DNA from: Gordonia araii NBRC 100433 | GTDB taxonomy: Bacteria > Actinomycetota > Actinomycetes > Mycobacteriales > Mycobacteriaceae | Length of the DNA: 33,559 nt | Reading direction: 5' to 3' | NCBI RefSeq assembly: GCF_000241265.1 | Contig: NZ_BAEE01000042.1 | Span: forward strand, 1-33,559 | In this document: positions 33,053-33,559 of the stretch, one piece after another | Position numbering within the stretch: the first letter of the stretch is position 1 | How the letters are laid out: each line of letters begins with the position of its first letter | The notes under the pieces: model-generated | Databases searched by the model: none | The model's input: only the letters and a program-made list of their open reading frames with translations | Told to the model about the DNA's origin: nothing | Program-made: the position numbers and the translations under genes

Positions 33053-33150
33053 CTCGCCAACGCGCCGCCCGGCCGATGCGGGGATGTGACTGGGCGCGCT
33101 GAGTAGTTCTGCGCAGGTCACCGACCCCCGACGGTGGGAGGGTTGGCGTC

Positions 33151-33559
33151 ATGACCGACACTTCTGACCTCCTAGCGGCCGCCGAACGCATCGGCGGCGA
33201 ACTCCGGACGTTGCGGGACCGCCTCTCCGCCGTGTCGACGGAGTTCGCCGACTTCTCCGCTTCCCTCGCCCAATCCGCGTCTGCCCCGCAGGCCGCGCCA
33301 CCCGCCACCGCCGCGGCACCGCCGACACCAGCCGGCCAGGTGCCCGCGCAACCGGCGCCCATGGCGCCGCCGCAAGCGCAGCCGTATCCGCCGCGCCCGG
33401 CGCCCTACGGACAGCCGCCGTACTACGCGAACCCCCCTGCGCGCTACGGACCTCCCATCGCCCCGCCGTATCCGATGGCGGCATCGGCTCAACCGCGACC
33501 GGCGGCCACGCCGAGCCGTTCGATGTCGGAGCGGATCTCCGATGCAGCGGAGCGGGGTC
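33151..33559 (+). CDS. N-terminal part of a proline-rich protein, cut by window edge
   Basis: 136 residues are seen, open to the right edge. GGGAGGG lies 9 nt before the ATG. A predicted coiled coil (DLLAAAERIGGELRTLRDRL, then SAVSTEFADFSASLAQ, to about residue 42) is followed by about 80 residues rich in Pro, Ala, Gln and Tyr, then SMSERISDAAERG. Actinobacterial DUF2339 membrane proteins begin in this way, with the helices after such a linker, so that is the first guess. The part that would prove it is outside the window. Confidence 0.6.
   Translation, partial: MTDTSDLLAAAERIGGELRTLRDRLSAVSTEFADFSASLAQSASAPQAAPPATAAAPPTPAGQVPAQPAPMAPPQAQPYPPRPAPYGQPPYYANPPARYGPPIAPPYPMAASAQPRPAATPSRSMSERISDAAERG

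Noticed and set aside
1..33559. CRISPR array, insertion sequence, prophage or toxin-antitoxin module
   Set aside because: No regularly spaced repeats, transposase, phage structural gene or recognisable toxin-antitoxin pair is present.

Overview
The window is GC-rich, densely packed DNA from a mycolic-acid actinobacterium (order Mycobacteriales). Gene content fits Gordonia or a close relative best, but the genus is an inference. The evidence is a wax-ester synthase/DGAT, an EphD-type epoxide hydrolase/dehydrogenase fusion, a fused membrane Fe-S reductase like M. tuberculosis Rv0338c followed by an Rv0337c-like aminotransferase, a bifunctional-type dCTP deaminase next to UDP-glucose dehydrogenase (as in Rv0321-Rv0322), Tat signals and many apparently leaderless starts. 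There is no rRNA, CRISPR array, insertion sequence or phage module.

Layout. 1-1563: a lipoprotein cut by the left edge and an exported glycine-zipper protein, both on the minus strand. 1564-2031: the only long non-coding stretch, AT-richer, ending in a FadR-like operator/promoter. 2032-3963: a FadR/GntR regulator overlapping a membrane fatty-acid hydroxylase gene, then a flavin/F420-fold protein. 4023-7721: two membrane acyltransferases, the first with a C-terminal SGNH domain. 7725-9867: a DUF218 protein and a WS/DGAT. 9963-16249: the Rv0338c-like reductase and the aminotransferase, separated by a Tat-exported phosphatase and a truncated PhoD-like gene. 16354-20972: an operon-like run of ephD fusion, a predicted di-iron carboxylate protein, a flavin/[2Fe-2S] reductase and a MerR regulator. 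21001-24943: a membrane protein of unknown function, ugd, dcd and mdh, all minus. 25102-25175: tRNA-Gly(CCC), followed by small accessory genes, including a lipoprotein that looks frameshifted. 26797-28417: a DGPF (YCII) protein coupled to a long ECF42-type sigma factor. 28422-33559: a DUF1801 protein, an FAD-dependent 2-hydroxyacid oxidase overlapping a phosphodiesterase, a DUF1361 membrane protein, a secreted beta-propeller protein and the start of a proline-rich protein cut by the right edge.

How the genes may work together. Lipid and envelope metabolism dominates: fatty-acid hydroxylase under a FadR-like regulator, acyltransferases, wax ester/TAG synthase and EphD. The most interesting unit is 16354-20972. 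The middle gene, of a family named 'metal-dependent hydrolase', carries the E...ExxH...E...ExxH ligand pattern of ferritin-like di-iron enzymes. It lies directly upstream of a complete oxygenase-type electron-transfer reductase and directly downstream of an epoxide hydrolase-dehydrogenase. I infer an oxygenation/epoxide-processing pathway for a lipid substrate, probably controlled by the MerR protein. A second theme is that about a dozen genes have no Shine-Dalgarno sequence but a -10-like hexamer 6-8 nt before the start codon.
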